The notes below the pieces were generated by a model. The model was given only the letters and a program-made list of their open reading frames with translations, did not search any database and was not told where the DNA came from. The position numbers and the translations under genes were made by a program. A stretch of 64,000 bases of DNA from Rostratula benghalensis (Eukaryota > Chordata > Aves > Charadriiformes > Rostratulidae). Positions 37,630-49,828 of this stretch are shown piece by piece. The stretch is taken from contig VXAI01000197.1 of assembly GCA_013399305.1 (NCBI GenBank), positions 544,726-608,725 on the forward strand. Reading direction: 5' to 3'. How positions within the stretch are numbered: the stretch's first letter is position 1; every line of letters starts with the position of its first letter.

Positions 37630-39797
37630 ATTAATACTGTAACTGACATTTCTGTCTTTAACTGCCTCAGAATAAAGCTTAAAAGGTCACAGCCTGGCAC
37701 TTGCTGAGGCTCTTTCCTGAAGCACTAACTTTTGTCTGAATATTGAAGCCCTGATCCTTTAGAGCGTGAAATGAAACCTCCTGGAGGCTGATGGTTCTTC
37801 TGGGCAGTCCTTGCAGAATGTTTCTCCTCTGATAAAAAGTAACATGCTGTGACACATATTCAACCCTTGTCTCACAGGACAACCCCAGTTACTGCCTCTG
37901 ACTCAGGCGATGATAGAGAAAGCTTCGTCGCCTTGCAAGCAAATGACTTTAATTACTTTCTGCTGCTAACACTAGCACAGCATGAGGTACCTGAAAGCAG
38001 CTTTATCTGAGTCATGCCCAGTTAAGACTTTTGTCTCCCAAGTGCAACACAAATCCAGTGGGGCCAAGGAAATGCCAGGACTGCAAACACAAAAGCATTA
38101 ACTTCAGTCTGCAAGGGCTCACTTCCCCTGCTCCTTTCTACTTCAAACAGCTTAGTGGAGATAATTGCTGCTTGCAGACACTCTCCCTCATAAACCATTT
38201 TCCAAAGATCTGTAGCATCCTGTTTCTTTCAGTGTTTGCGAAGATGCTTTCAGTGATAAAAGAAAAAAGCAACCCTAGTATAAAACTTGCCTCAGACCAT
38301 AGCTTCATAGAAGAAACCTACACTGTTAAAAAATAGGTATATTGGTTCCAAATCAAACACAAGAAAACAGGTAGACTTTGCCTGGCGGTCCTGACTACAT
38401 GTATTTGCTCTCATTAGTCCATGCTATTTTGCTGGTTTTCCCCTTGTGAAAATTGCTGTATGAATCCACAGTGGCTCTTCCACTGTGGTCTTTCACCTGA
38501 GCTCATAAAAATAAGCCATAGGAAACTACAGCAAGAATGAGAAAGGAGGAAAGTAGAAAAAACACCTCTGATTTGGTAGAATACAGTGGTGAAGTTTTGG
38601 AAAGTCCATTTCTTTCTAGAACTCTTGCAGAAATTATCTTATAGACTGAACTGATGCTAGGGAAAGGGCAGCATGACCATTTTTTGTTGTTCCTATTTTC
38701 TGGATAAGACATTATCATGCAGCACCATGACAGCCTCATTCCCTGGCAATTTTTTTTTGTGACTATACTAACACTAATTTTTTAGCAAAGTTTAAGGTTA
38801 GGCAAGTAGCATAATATCTAACTAAAGGGCCCTCAGCTTCTGATAGGTTCAATTTTATTTCTCGTCCTACTTTACCTCCTAAATCTTTGTAGTGCTGCTG
38901 CACGTATGTGGGGTGAGACTGAACTTGTGTTAAATTTCAGCGTCTGTGTGTGCACTGGGTGTCTGAGCTCCTGCTACAAAAATGAAACTCTTGTTTCCAG
39001 CTGATGGAAGGCCAGCAGCCAGCAAGTGATGCAAATAGTCACCCACCAAGTGTCTGTGGAAGCAGGAGCTGCATCACCTCCTGGGCTCTGCTCCCTAGAT
39101 CTCCACAGACTGCAGCGAGCATGCAGGCAAACACCCACCAGGAGACATCTACGTTTTGGCATCATAATATGATTAGTCAGCCTCATGCCTATATGCTCAA
39201 TAGTGACCAAACCAGTGAAGCGATTCCCAGAGGCTCTGCTTTCTGTTTTCTTCTGACCTTGCTGTAGTCAACTGAAAAACTGCAGGTCCAGCTAACTGTC
39301 TGAACTCTTCCACAGCTATGGGGAGAGAGGTAAGTGCAGGCAGGAAAGCAGTTTGGAATCATGACACTTCTACTTTGGTGTAGTGAATCACCTTATGGAG
39401 GTGCTCATCTCTTTCCATCACCTCTAGAAGGATTCCCAAACAACTGGCTTTCACTCTATACAAAAATCAAAGGTTAACATCATGAAACTCACCCTGAGAC
39501 AGAGTCTCTGAAGCAATATACTGACAATAGCTACAAGAACCTCAATATAGCTGGTGGCAGAAGCATTAGTTTAGTGCAAGGAGATCTTTTAAGACTCCAA
39601 AGCAAGCCCTGATGTGTCCATGGGGTGTGGGAAAAAGATCATTTTACTAATTTCTTCCTGATGGCTGTGTCAGGGGCTGCTAGTTACAGGTATCTCTCTG
39701 GGGATCCAGCCTCACACAGAGTGGCTGAGACTGCAAGTGGTACCAAAGCTTGCAACATTCCTCATCTTTGGGTAGTGTAGATGAAGGTGTAGAGGTC
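37630..39797. other. Unrecognised stretch
   Basis: No gene recognised. The 101-codon frame at 38031-38336 (plus) and 87-codon frame at 39004-39267 (plus) have no familiar motif. Confidence 0.4.
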
Positions 39798-39825
39798 TTT
39801 ATCTACAACTGCTTCTGTAGATAAA
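39798..39825. repeat. Small perfect hairpin
   Basis: TTTATCTACA (39798-39807) is separated by an 8-base loop from its exact reverse complement TGTAGATAAA (39816-39825). No T-run or promoter context suggests a function. Confidence 0.9.
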
Positions 39826-42800
39826 TCTCCAGGCTGCTATGAGCAACCTATTCATGGTGGACATGGCAATACCTGAATACATTCTACATACATATATGAA
39901 AGAATTTCACATATTAAAAGTGTGATAGGGATTATGGCTAAGATTTAACTAGATGCTGAACCCAGTTCAGTCTGAAGTCAGCTCAGTGGCTTTCCTTATG
40001 TCAAAAGCATGATTTGCATCTGCTCACTGCTCCTGCCAGACTCGAGAGGTGTCTGGGTAACAGAGCCAGCAAACAGTGGATAGCAGCATCCTCCTCATGA
40101 TGCTTGTACTTGCACCTATAAATTAAAACACTCATTTTTGCTATGTTAAAAAAAAATACAATGTTCTCCGAGGGCTACTGAGAAAAGGGAAATATGAAAG
40201 GTTTCTTCTATCAGTTGTCTATACACAGATGTTTATACAATGTATATTGATAATAGTCCCTTGTACAGAATACACTGACCAGTTTATGAAACATAACTTG
40301 ATGCTTCTCAAATGCTCAAATGCTGCAAACACATATAAAGAGGAAATGTACAGACAGATATGCCGTCTGAGTGTATGATATTACACCTCTGTGATCTGTG
40401 GCTGTTAGCTGTATTTACTGCCTGTAAACAGTCTTTCCCACTAAGTATATTCATTGCATCTTATTTGAGCCAACATTGCTCTATATTCATTAAACCTACA
40501 AATTAAATGTGAAGAATCAAAATTGGATAATCACACTATCCTGCCATCTGTTCCTCAACTTGAAAGTAGCAGAGTTTCATGCTGGTTTTTGTATTGTGGT
40601 TTTTTTCTCTCAAATATTCATTGCAGACAAACCACTCCAGAACCTCAGGCACAGGAGCTTCGGGACGGTGCCCCAAATCAGACTGTTTTACTGCAAAAGC
40701 TTCGGAACCATTGTAAATTCAGTAAATTGAGCAAGAACACAAAGAATTGTTTTCTGCACCTGAAAGCAGTGGTGGAAACCGTCTGCACAGTACTGCCAAA
40801 ATGCACCACTGGAGGGCCAAGGCCTTGCTCCTGAGGAAACCCTGAGTGTTTGTGGGGCAGGCAGGATTTATTGGATTTTTGGCAGACAAAGGGAGTGCTA
40901 GCAAATCTGAAAAGGCAATAATGTAAGTTTCTTCATCAGTCTGCACAGAAGGAAATCAGCAGTGTAGTCGGAGCTCTCTCATGGTTTATTGTTAAGATGA
41001 TGCAGACAGAGCGACTATTTTCAAACATTTTGATAACTACATGTTTTCCTTAAGTTTATTGTAAGAATTCAGTTTAAAATTGAAGAAACCCAAATATCAT
41101 TTTGGTTACCTCAGTAAAAAACATTGATACTATTCTTTATAACTTCTAAAACTAACTTCAAACTTTTGAACCTCAGTACAAGCCACTAATGTTTGCTATC
41201 ACCCCATATTCCCAGAGATTGGATTAACAGCAGGAGAAAGGCATACTGCCTTTCTGTAGTGATAATCCAAAGGCATAATTAAAATGCAAATAAAGTTGAA
41301 ATGCAAATGAAAATTTTCCTATCTAGAAAAGGTAAAACATCGATATCACATGATGTTAGCCCTAGAGATCCATCGTCCAATGTGAAATTCAGCTCTGAAG
41401 AGAGGGCAAATAAAAGTCTAATTTTAGTGTAGAAGTCAGATTTTTTCCAGACACAAGTGAATCAAGGCCAAAGGGGCATAAAGTCCACCTTTGTATTCTC
41501 CTTTTTGAGCTGTCATAGCTGCAGATCTGATTATTGCTGTAAAGGATCACCTTTGCTGAGGGGTGAATTTCATCCTAATGTAGAGGCTCCAGGCCTTGTT
41601 CCAGTGATTCAAAAAGGTACCAGACAACTGACAGGAAAGGTTTGTGACCCCTATTAAAACATATAGACTGTGCTGGGTACTTGGAATTCCCAGTAACTTT
41701 TATTACTTTTTTTTTGTGGTTACAGCAGGATTCACTTTGATCGCTGCAAAATCATCTTCTGAGCTCTATAAATCCTTAGTACCATGATGACCACATAAAG
41801 CTAACTGCAGTGAAGCCATGATGGAGCAATCTCAATTACTGTGAGGCACTTGAGTAACACAGGTTAATAGAAAATGCTAAGGAAAGGCGTTTATGAAAAC
41901 AAGCAGTAGTAAACTATTGTTTCAGAGGTATATGTCATACAGCACCTCTGCCTGGCATCCCTGTTGATGTCTGCCTTTGCCTGCCCATTCCTATAAAGGT
42001 ACTAAATTCTTGTGTGGCTAGTAATTACTGATTACATTTCATCTGCAGATCCATCCTCTCCCCTGCTCCAAAGAAACTTATCAATACTGTGTTCTTATAT
42101 TATTCTCTAATGATTACAAGAGATTTTTTGCCAATCTGAAGATTTCCTTTAAAGGCAAAATCTGTAGTGTTTTAAAGTAATTTAAAGTCATGTCTAATGG
42201 ACACTTAAATGATAATGTAAAGATTCAGATCAGACGTAGAATCACAATGGTGTTTTAAAGTTCAAAAGAAGTATGCTCCATTAAATGATTTACAAGGAAT
42301 ATAAATGGTGAATGAACTTGTTTTTATTGCATCCCTGTAGTCTGAAGGTCTATTACACTCTGAAGTCTCAGGCAACTTAGAACCAAACCAAACTGTACAG
42401 CAGCTAATTGCACCTCAAGGCATATTTTTAAAGGTTACAGCTGGAGCTGGACAGGAACTGGGAGACCTGATGAGATACCCATGCCTCCCCGTGCACCATG
42501 GGGATCACAGGTGCTGGAGTTGAACTTTGCAAGTCGAACTGCAAACTGCAAACTGCAAATATTTGAGCTTTTTATTCCTTCCACAACAACAATAACAAGA
42601 AGAAATCTCCTGGGTAAAAAAAAGTGATCCAAATAAACTTATTCGCTAGTACATTTCAAATTCTGGGGTAAGGCACACCAATACCTTGCTGTATGTTCTG
42701 ATAGCACCTAAAACAAATCCAGGAACCTTATTTGAGGGACTACAAATTACTTGAAGCGTACACAGTGTTCTGACATGTTTTGTAACCTCATGTGAGGTGT

Positions 42801-42890
42801 TCTGCTTAGACACCACCAGTCACATCCTGGGGCAGGTTCTTGAGTGACGCTGTAAAGCAGATTGCTCCTGTGAGGAAAAGGGTCATTAAA
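39826..42890. other. Unrecognised stretch
   Basis: No gene recognised. Overlapping plus-strand frames at 40509-40834 and minus 40719-40946 are unsupported. A 7-bp unit (AACTGCA) repeats three times at about 42538-42559. Confidence 0.4.
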
Positions 42891-42911
42891 AATTGCACTG
42901 TCAGTGCAATT
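42891..42911. repeat. 21-bp near-perfect palindrome
   Basis: AATTGCACTG (42891-42900), a single T, then CAGTGCAATT (42902-42911). The arms are exact reverse complements. Confidence 0.95.
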
Positions 42912-45343
42912 GTGTGCAAGGGGCTATTTAAATGCATATGTGTCTGTGTGTCTGTCTGCCTACATGGGGAATTTTGACTCCCTGGGAGTCTTACATTAAG
43001 GTGACTGTAAATATTTGCACAGCAGCAAGATGATATGCTGAGAAGCCAGAAGCAGTTGCCCCAGCTACCCCACCCAGTCCTCTCGGTGTTGCCAGCTCCA
43101 CAGCAGGGATGTTTCAAAGGGTTGTATATCCACCCCCAAGCCCTGGCATTTTTGTCTCCATTCATTAGCATAATTGAAATGTTATAGTACACAGGGCTGT
43201 AAATACAGCAGCGTGGATGCAGCAATGTGGTGTGCTCAGATGTCCTTGTGAGGGAAACTGAGCCCTGCAGAGAAGAGCCAGGAGGAACGCAACGGGGGAA
43301 AGCACAAGAACTGTGTTACCAGCCCAGCCAAGGTTTGTTTGTCTGACAAGCTTCTGCTGTGTGAGGGTTTGATGACACCATTGCAAACATGAAGGATTTG
43401 ACTCATATGTTTCTGCTACACCACCCCAAAGGGAGAAATGCACAGCCACCCCAGAGCTCTTAACTAGGCCCAAGGACTCTCTGAGCTCTTGACTAGGAGC
43501 AGGAAACAGTTACAGCATCCCATCTGTTTCCCTCACACCATTGGAGATTTAAGATCAATAAACACAAATGTCCAATTCAACATTCCTTTCAGCTGTGTTC
43601 AGTTTTGATGTTGCCAGGTTGGCCCCTAAGGTTCCTGCTACAGCCCTTTCAAATCATTGACAAACAAGATGAATAGCTGCGTGGATGACCTGCAGAGCTG
43701 TGGAAAGCTAATCAATGCCTGCCTCTTTCTCCAGATGCTTTATGTGCTCTCACAGGTAGTGTGAAAGTCAATATCCAAACAGGAGACCATTGCCACATGT
43801 TGTCATGCCCTTCTGAGCAATTGTTTTGATTTTCAAATGGCTTTTTCTTCCCAAAAAAAAGCAAGTCACATACTGTCAGGCTCTGGCCAGATGACATGAT
43901 GCATCATGTTTTTTGTAGGCTCCTGTGGCTAAGTCTAGAGAAAGCATGTATTAAAAAAATAACCAAATCTATGTTGATAAATGAAGAGACACCGGCCTCA
44001 GTATCTCAGGTAAGATCCCTGGATTTTATTGTCAGGCTAGTAGAAGTAAATGACCAATGGAGAAATTAATCTCACTTAACTTTAGTCCTCCAGAAGACAT
44101 TGGTCTAACCTAGTTGTTTGGGATGCAGCCTCAGTTAATGGAGAGAGATGCCTCTTCAAAATGTGATCCGTGCCTTCACCAGAGGATGTCTCAGATGGGA
44201 GAGATGAATTACCTATTGAATGACTGTACCTATTCTTCCATACAGGCAGCAGCAGGCATCTATGAGCAGCTGCCAAACTTCCGGGAAGTTAAAGGGTCCT
44301 ATCAGGTCCCCCAGAAACTCAGGGAAGAGCATATACACAGTGATTTAGAATAATAGTCTATAAAGACGTAGGCACTTAACCTTCATTTCCAAGGATGGTT
44401 TAGGTACCAAACCATATCTGGCCTTGTAAATCAAGGGACTAAGGCTCCTATATGCCTATTGCCTCTGAAAGTGGAATCCAAGCTCCTAAACTGCTTGATC
44501 CTTTGGGAAATCACAGCTACTTCTGAAAGACTTGGAAATTAATGGCTTTTGTACTACACTGTGACAGCTTCATACAATATGTTGAATAATTTGAAAAGGT
44601 AACTAAAGGATAAGTTTTGTTTTATATTGAACTATAACACGGAGTTCCTATTTCCTGACCAAAACATTTTCATTATTTTCAGATAAATCTCTCAGTAGGG
44701 AATATCAAGTTATTCTCTATCATTTCAATTTTTGATGGAATAAAACATCTTTTTAAGTGGCAATACTGCGTGTTGTGAATCATTTTCTCCCCCTGTGGAA
44801 GAGGATGGTGCTCTTAGCTCCTTCATTCCTCCACAACAGGAGCCCTTTTCTCCCAAGCATTAATTTTTGAACCATGCAAGACTATATACCAGTCTGTAAA
44901 GTCAGACCTAGACTGAGGTTTGTGCAGCCCGTTTCAAGAGCCTTCTGTCTCTAAAGGTATGGCGGGAATGAAGATTTTAGATAGAGGCTGTACCTAAACT
45001 TACGTCCTATCAGATGAATAAGGCTAATGTATACTGTAGTTATAGAAGTCCAATATGAAAGGTTCAAGAGTACTTAATCACTAGGAGTTGTTGCCGGGTT
45101 TATGGATCTCAAGGTGTGCCTGGGTGTTTGGGGTTTGTGTTTCAATTTAGCAGCACTGAACAGTAACGGCTTTCAGTAGCTGCTTGGTGAGAAAGCACAT
45201 CTAGAGTGTTGCACAAGGGCTAAATGTCCCACATCTTTCTGTACATACAGAGTAAAAATCCTGAAAATTATTTCAGAAACTGCAATCTGCTGGGACTTTC
45301 AAGTCTGGCAATCAGAAACTAAAAAGAATGGGGCAAAATGTAG
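42912..45343. other. Unrecognised stretch
   Basis: Two overlapping minus-strand frames (42806-43225, 139 codons; 43165-43473, 102 codons) lie here. Neither has a signal, domain or motif I recognise and I treat them as chance. A 15-bp near-duplicate (GAGCTCTTAACTAGG at 43454, GAGCTCTTGACTAGG at 43483) is present. Confidence 0.4.
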
Positions 45344-45443
45344 AAAAATAAAATAAAATAAAATAAAATAAAATAAAATAAAATAAAANNNNNNNTAAAA
45401 TAAAATAAAATAAAATAAAATAAAATAAAATAAAATAAAATAA
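45344..45443 (+). repeat. (TAAAA)n microsatellite with internal assembly gap
   Basis: A pure pentanucleotide array on both sides of seven Ns (45389-45395). T residues fall every fifth base on each side, but the two sides are out of phase across the N run, so seven is probably not the true missing length. Confidence 0.97.
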
Positions 45444-45550
45444 TAACCCCACAAAATTAAAAAACAACATAAATAAAGATCATGCAGGCATATCCATGAC
45501 CCTGAGTAGGTATATAATTAGAAATCATACATAATTTCAAATATAAATGG

Positions 45551-45555
45551 AAATG
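45551..45555. repeat. 5-bp target-site duplication, left copy
   Basis: AAATG immediately left of solo LTR B. The identical AAATG is at 46122-46126 on the other side. Confidence 0.85.
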
Positions 45556-46121
45556 TGTCATGGTTTAAGTCTGGCTGGCAACTAAGCACCACACAGCTGC
45601 TTGCTCACTCCCACTGACTGGGTTGAGGGAGCGAACTGGAAGAGTAAAAGTGAGAAAACTCTTGAATTAAACTAAATACAGTTTAATAGGTAAAGCAAAA
45701 GCCACACATGCAAGCAAAGCAAACCAAGGAAATTCATTCACTACTTCCCATCAGCAAGCAGGTGTTCAGCCATAAGTAGAAAAAATACCATAACTCCAAA
45801 TGTTGTGTCCTCCCCACCCCCTTCCTTCTTCTTCCCCCAGCTTTTATTGCTGAGCCTGACATCATATGGTATAGAATATCTCCTTGGTCAGTTGGGATCA
45901 GCTCACCTGGCTGTGTCCCCTCCCAACTTCTTGTGCACCCCCAGCCTGCTCACTGGTGGGGGAGTGACTGAGGCAGAAGAGTCTTTGGCTCTGTGTAAGT
46001 GCTGCCCAGCAATAATAGAAACATCCCTGTACTATCAACACTATTTTCAGCACAAATCAATAACAGCTCAGTACAAATTAATATGGAAAAAAGTAACTCT
46101 ATCCTAGACAAAACCAGCACA
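45556..46121 (-). mobile_element. Solo LTR B (avian ERVL-like), complete
   Basis: A 566-bp LTR bounded by TGTCATGGTTTAAG on the left and GACAAAACCAGCACA on the right (sense strand minus, so it begins TGTGCTGG and ends CATGACA). On the sense strand it carries a TATA-like AATAAAAG (plus-strand CTTTTATT at 45841-45848), an upstream CRE-like site TGATGTCA (45857-45864) and an ATTAAA polyadenylation signal (plus-strand TTTAAT at 45682-45687), in the expected order. The two flanks are the identical 5-bp word AAATG, so both ends are exact. No gag, pol or env adjoins it; it is what remains after recombination between the two LTRs of a provirus. Some short frames in it are noise. Confidence 0.9.
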
Positions 46122-46126
46122 AAATG
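46122..46126. repeat. 5-bp target-site duplication, right copy
   Basis: AAATG immediately right of solo LTR B, identical to 45551-45555. Confidence 0.85.
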
Positions 46127-47532
46127 GAACGAAGTCAAGATAAAAGAAGAAAAGAGTTGCACTGTCACATGCTTTAGCCACAATGCACTATATGACTAAC
46201 AGACTACGGACCCAGGGAAATATTAGATGTACTCATGCTTGATCATATTGATGTACATAATCAAGAATCTGTGGAAACACTATAACCTCATATTGCCAAA
46301 CCACACTTGTCACTAATTCATGGAGCTACTTGAACTTCAGAACTGATATAGGTCAGAAGGGATTTTGAATAAGAGACAAAGTTTGCATGTGAAAGCATGG
46401 AGAAGGTACACATGTTGTCCAAGGATACAGATATGAGTAAACTTAGTAAGTAAACTCTTATACAGATATAAAGAAAAACAATTCTCCAAGTAGCAAAGAA
46501 AAAAATATTTCAAGGAAAGACAGTGCCAAGTATGTGCAAAATGCACAAATACAAAACAGGAAATTAAAAATAAAGAAAGACTTTTGGAGGAAAACTTTCT
46601 AATACTTAATGCTCAATACATTGAGTCATTTGCAATAACTAAGGTTAGGGAAATGCCAACATTTGCAGACAAGAAAAGCCAAGTAAAAATGTGTCATCCT
46701 GAGGAAGAAAGCAGTGACTCACGGGAGGAGCTTCAGAATAATGTAATACTAATTAAAAATAAATAGTTGGTAAGGCAAGTTTGCAGTAGGTGCAAAGACA
46801 AAGCTACAGCAGCCACACAAAAGCAAACTGAATGCCAAACATGTAATGCAGGTTACAATATCTTAGTGAACAGATAAAACATCAACAAAGCATCATCAAA
46901 TGAAATGCTTTGATAGCACGACCATTACAGTGCTCAGATGAACTCAGCCAGAGCACAACAAGGAAAAGAATGCAGACTGGAGGGTTAGACAGTGCAAACA
47001 ACTAATAAATTATGCTTTCACCCAAACCAAATACATTAATGCACTCGTTGATACTAAACTTGGGTGAATTGTCCACACCATAGACAAAGAGATTCATCCA
47101 TCCAGCTTGGCAGGCTGTGGCACCTGAGCACTGCTGTTATCACATGAACTCATTTGGAAATTCAGGCAAGGACAGACACATCTGAGGGAAGAAAGTTATT
47201 TATGAAGTTGCTATTTAGCTATATGTGAGAAGACAGGGTAACATAATGAACTTCAGAAGAAGAAATGATACATGCACTGTCTTGCATCTCTCTCTATCCC
47301 CACCACAGCCTTCTAAAAGGTATTTAGAAAGATTCTTATTTTTCATTTTCTTTGCAGCCTTTTAATTCATACTGGTAATACATGTGAGAAACACTTGACT
47401 GTTCCTGTTCTCCCAAGGCCATTATGTTTGAGAGACAATAAAACAGTAAGAAAAGGCCAACAGAGACAAAATCCATGTGTTTTATGGACATAACTGAAAA
47501 TTCATCTTTAAAAAGGCCACATTAACATCTTT
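46127..47532. other. A-rich unrecognised stretch
   Basis: About 1.4 kb of plus-strand A-rich sequence with no recognised gene or repeat. It adjoins solo LTR B but lies outside its target duplication, so it is flanking host DNA rather than provirus. Confidence 0.45.
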
Positions 47533-48052
47533 TTTGGCTCTCTGGATGGTATCCCTTCCGTCAAGCATGACATCTGCACCACTCATCTTGGTGGCTCAAC
47601 TGAGGGTGCACTTGATCCCACTGTCTATGTCATTGATAAAGACACTGAACAGTCCTGGATGCAATACAGACCTCTGAGGGACACCACTTGTCATCGATCT
47701 CTATCTGGACATTGAGGCATTAACCACTACCCTCCAGATGTGGCCATCCAGCCAATTCCTTATCCATCAAAGAGTCTACCCATCAGATACATATCTCTCC
47801 AATTTTGAAAGAAGTTATGGGAGACCACATTAAAGGACTTACAGAAGTCCAGATAGATGACATCCATAACTCTTCTTTTGTCCACTGACATAGTCACTCC
47901 ATTGTAGAAGGCCTTGATGTTGGTCAGGAAGAACTCACCTTTAGTGAAGCCATGCTGACTGTCCTGAATCTCTTCTCTGTCCTCCATGTGCCTTAACAAA
48001 TCTTCTAGGAGGATCTGTTCCATGATCTTCCCTGGCACAGAAGTGAGGAGTT
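47533..48052 (-). mobile_element. CR1 LINE internal fragment (RT region)
   Basis: An antisense piece of the CR1 polymerase. In sense direction it runs from CTTCTGTGCCAGGGAAGATC (near 48040) to GGGATACCATCCAGAGAG (near 47535). Both the upstream endonuclease and the downstream C-terminal and 3' regions are absent, so it is an internal fragment rather than a simple 5' truncation. The catalytic motif-C region is damaged: the usual AAGTTTGCAGATGA is missing between CTCAG and CACCAAG-like sequence near 47610. Confidence 0.93.
47760..48038 (-). pseudogene. CR1 reverse transcriptase N-terminal fragment
   Basis: A 92-codon open frame encodes the fingers and motif A of the RT. Runs seen are [30 protein letters not shown] and [16 protein letters not shown]. 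The catalytic Asp of motif A is intact here (LDFCK), unlike in the copy at 18.8 kb. The frame is lost after about residue 80, near the position of YGFDGWT in other copies, and motif C is deleted further on. Confidence 0.9.
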
Positions 48053-49528
48053 GCTAGGCGCTGTGCACTAATAGACAAACAAACATACAAATCCGTGTTT
48101 TGTATAGATTCACTTTGCACAACACAGCAATGTGAAAGATAAAAAGTTAGCTTTGGCCAGACTCAGTCCTGGAGTAAATTCACACTGTATGTTGCCACCA
48201 AAACAGTTTCACAGTGCACCTACATATTAAAAGCTTCCTGCAGCTCCCCAAGCCACAGGCAGAGGTAGGTGAACTTTTAGGGTTGTTGTCATCTTCTTCC
48301 ATCTCAGGTTCACAACAAGCACCTTCACTTACTTTTTTTTTTTTCCCCCAATCTGAGGCAATTTAGATGAAAATCTACTCCATATTATTGCTTTGCAGAC
48401 TTAAAGAATTAATGTGGGGGGTTTTTTGCTATGGTATGTGGCCTTGCAATGTAACTTCTCAAGGTGGAAAAAATGGCTGTTACTGAAAATTATAGGAACT
48501 CTAGGAACATTTCCAGATCCTTTAATCTAAATTGCTCCATGGATAAAACTCTGTAAATGAAAAGATTCACGTAGGAAAAGGATTTCACAATCATTTGGGC
48601 AATGGTATTGTGATATCTAGCTGTCTTCAAAGGTTACATTTACAACCATAAAGAAAGAATGATATAAGTGCTCACATGCACAGTTATTTTAACAAAAAAT
48701 GTCTCTTAATGAAACCTGCTTAGAGAAGTGAAATACAGTAATTGTAATGAAGGTTTCAAATCTCATTGCAATCAAAGGACAAAAATTCGAGCTCAAGTTA
48801 ATATGAAATTTCCTTCAGTCATGGCTAAATAAATTGCACATTTATCACCCATTTAGTGATACCATTGTTCTGACAGGTATTAGGCCAGGATAGTGTTCTA
48901 CCAAATGTACAAACAGTGTGCTGATTACAAACAAGAAAGTTCAGGGGAATGTCATTTTCCTGCAAACATGAGATCAGGAAGTCTGAATTTCCTATTATCC
49001 CCTAACAAAGAAAAAAATAGGCCATTACAGCCACAGGAAAGTAGTATCTTTTATTAGGACACTTTACACATGCTATATTATTGTCTTGTTGCTCTTTTCT
49101 GTTTTGTTTTGTTGGGGTTTTTTTTCTTAGAAGATAGATTGAGCAGTTCTGGTTTGAGTCATACTCTTTTCTCTCTTTCTTTGTGATGGAAAAAATTATT
49201 CACTGTTACCATGGAAATGATTTCATCTTTCCAATAGTAAGATTCCCACCCTGCAGTCTTGGTTTTATCAATATAGTGTCCAACCCCTAAAATCCCTCCT
49301 TTATCAACACCATTGTTACATGAAACTATTCACCCATGTTGAGACAAAAAAATCTTTAAGACAGCTTCTCAAAGGGCTGGGGTGTTTTTTTCTTGACCGT
49401 TAGGTTTGAATACTAAATCTCTCATTCAGTTTCTTATCCTATATGGATGTGATATGGAAACATAACACTATTCCCTTTTCTGTCCTGTGTTGGCAGAATA
49501 CCACTGGATGACCTGCACCCTGTTTTGA
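48053..49528. other. Unrecognised stretch
   Basis: No gene recognised. Sequence at 48,700-48,870 is rich in AT-type transcription-factor words but nothing can be proved. T-runs at about 48335 and 49116. Confidence 0.4.
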
Positions 49529-49828
49529 TGGGGCCAGTCTTCTTTCAGGGGTGCCCAGTGAGAGGACAAGAAGTAACGAAAAAACTTGTACATAAGAAGT
49601 TCCATATAAACATGAGGAGGAAATTCTTTACTTTGAGGATGGCAGAACACTGGAACAGGCTGCCCAGAGAGGTGGTGGAGTCTCCATCTCTGGAGACATT
49701 CAAAATCTGCCTGGACATGTTCCTGTGCAACCTACTGTAGGTGGGCCTGCTTTGCCTGGTTGTTTGGACTAGATGGCCTCCAGAGGCCCCTTCCAACCCC
49801 ATATCATTCTGTGACTCTGCAATTCCAT
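49529..49828 (+). mobile_element. CR1 LINE 3' end, short copy
   Basis: Starts at GGGCCAGTCTTCTTTCAGG and runs through the C-terminal coding block (GAACACTGGAACAGGCTGCCC) and 3' untranslated region (GGACTAGATGGCCTCCAGAGG, CCCCTTCCAACCCC) to a decayed tail ATTCTGTGACTCTG. The plus-strand frame 49525-49740 encodes [19 protein letters not shown], the standard CR1 C-terminus, closed by TAG at 49738-49740. Only about 300 bp were copied. Confidence 0.95.

Noticed and set aside
42806..43473. Two overlapping minus-strand frames of 139 and 102 codons
   Set aside because: No recognisable motif, and the overlap in different frames suggests chance openness.
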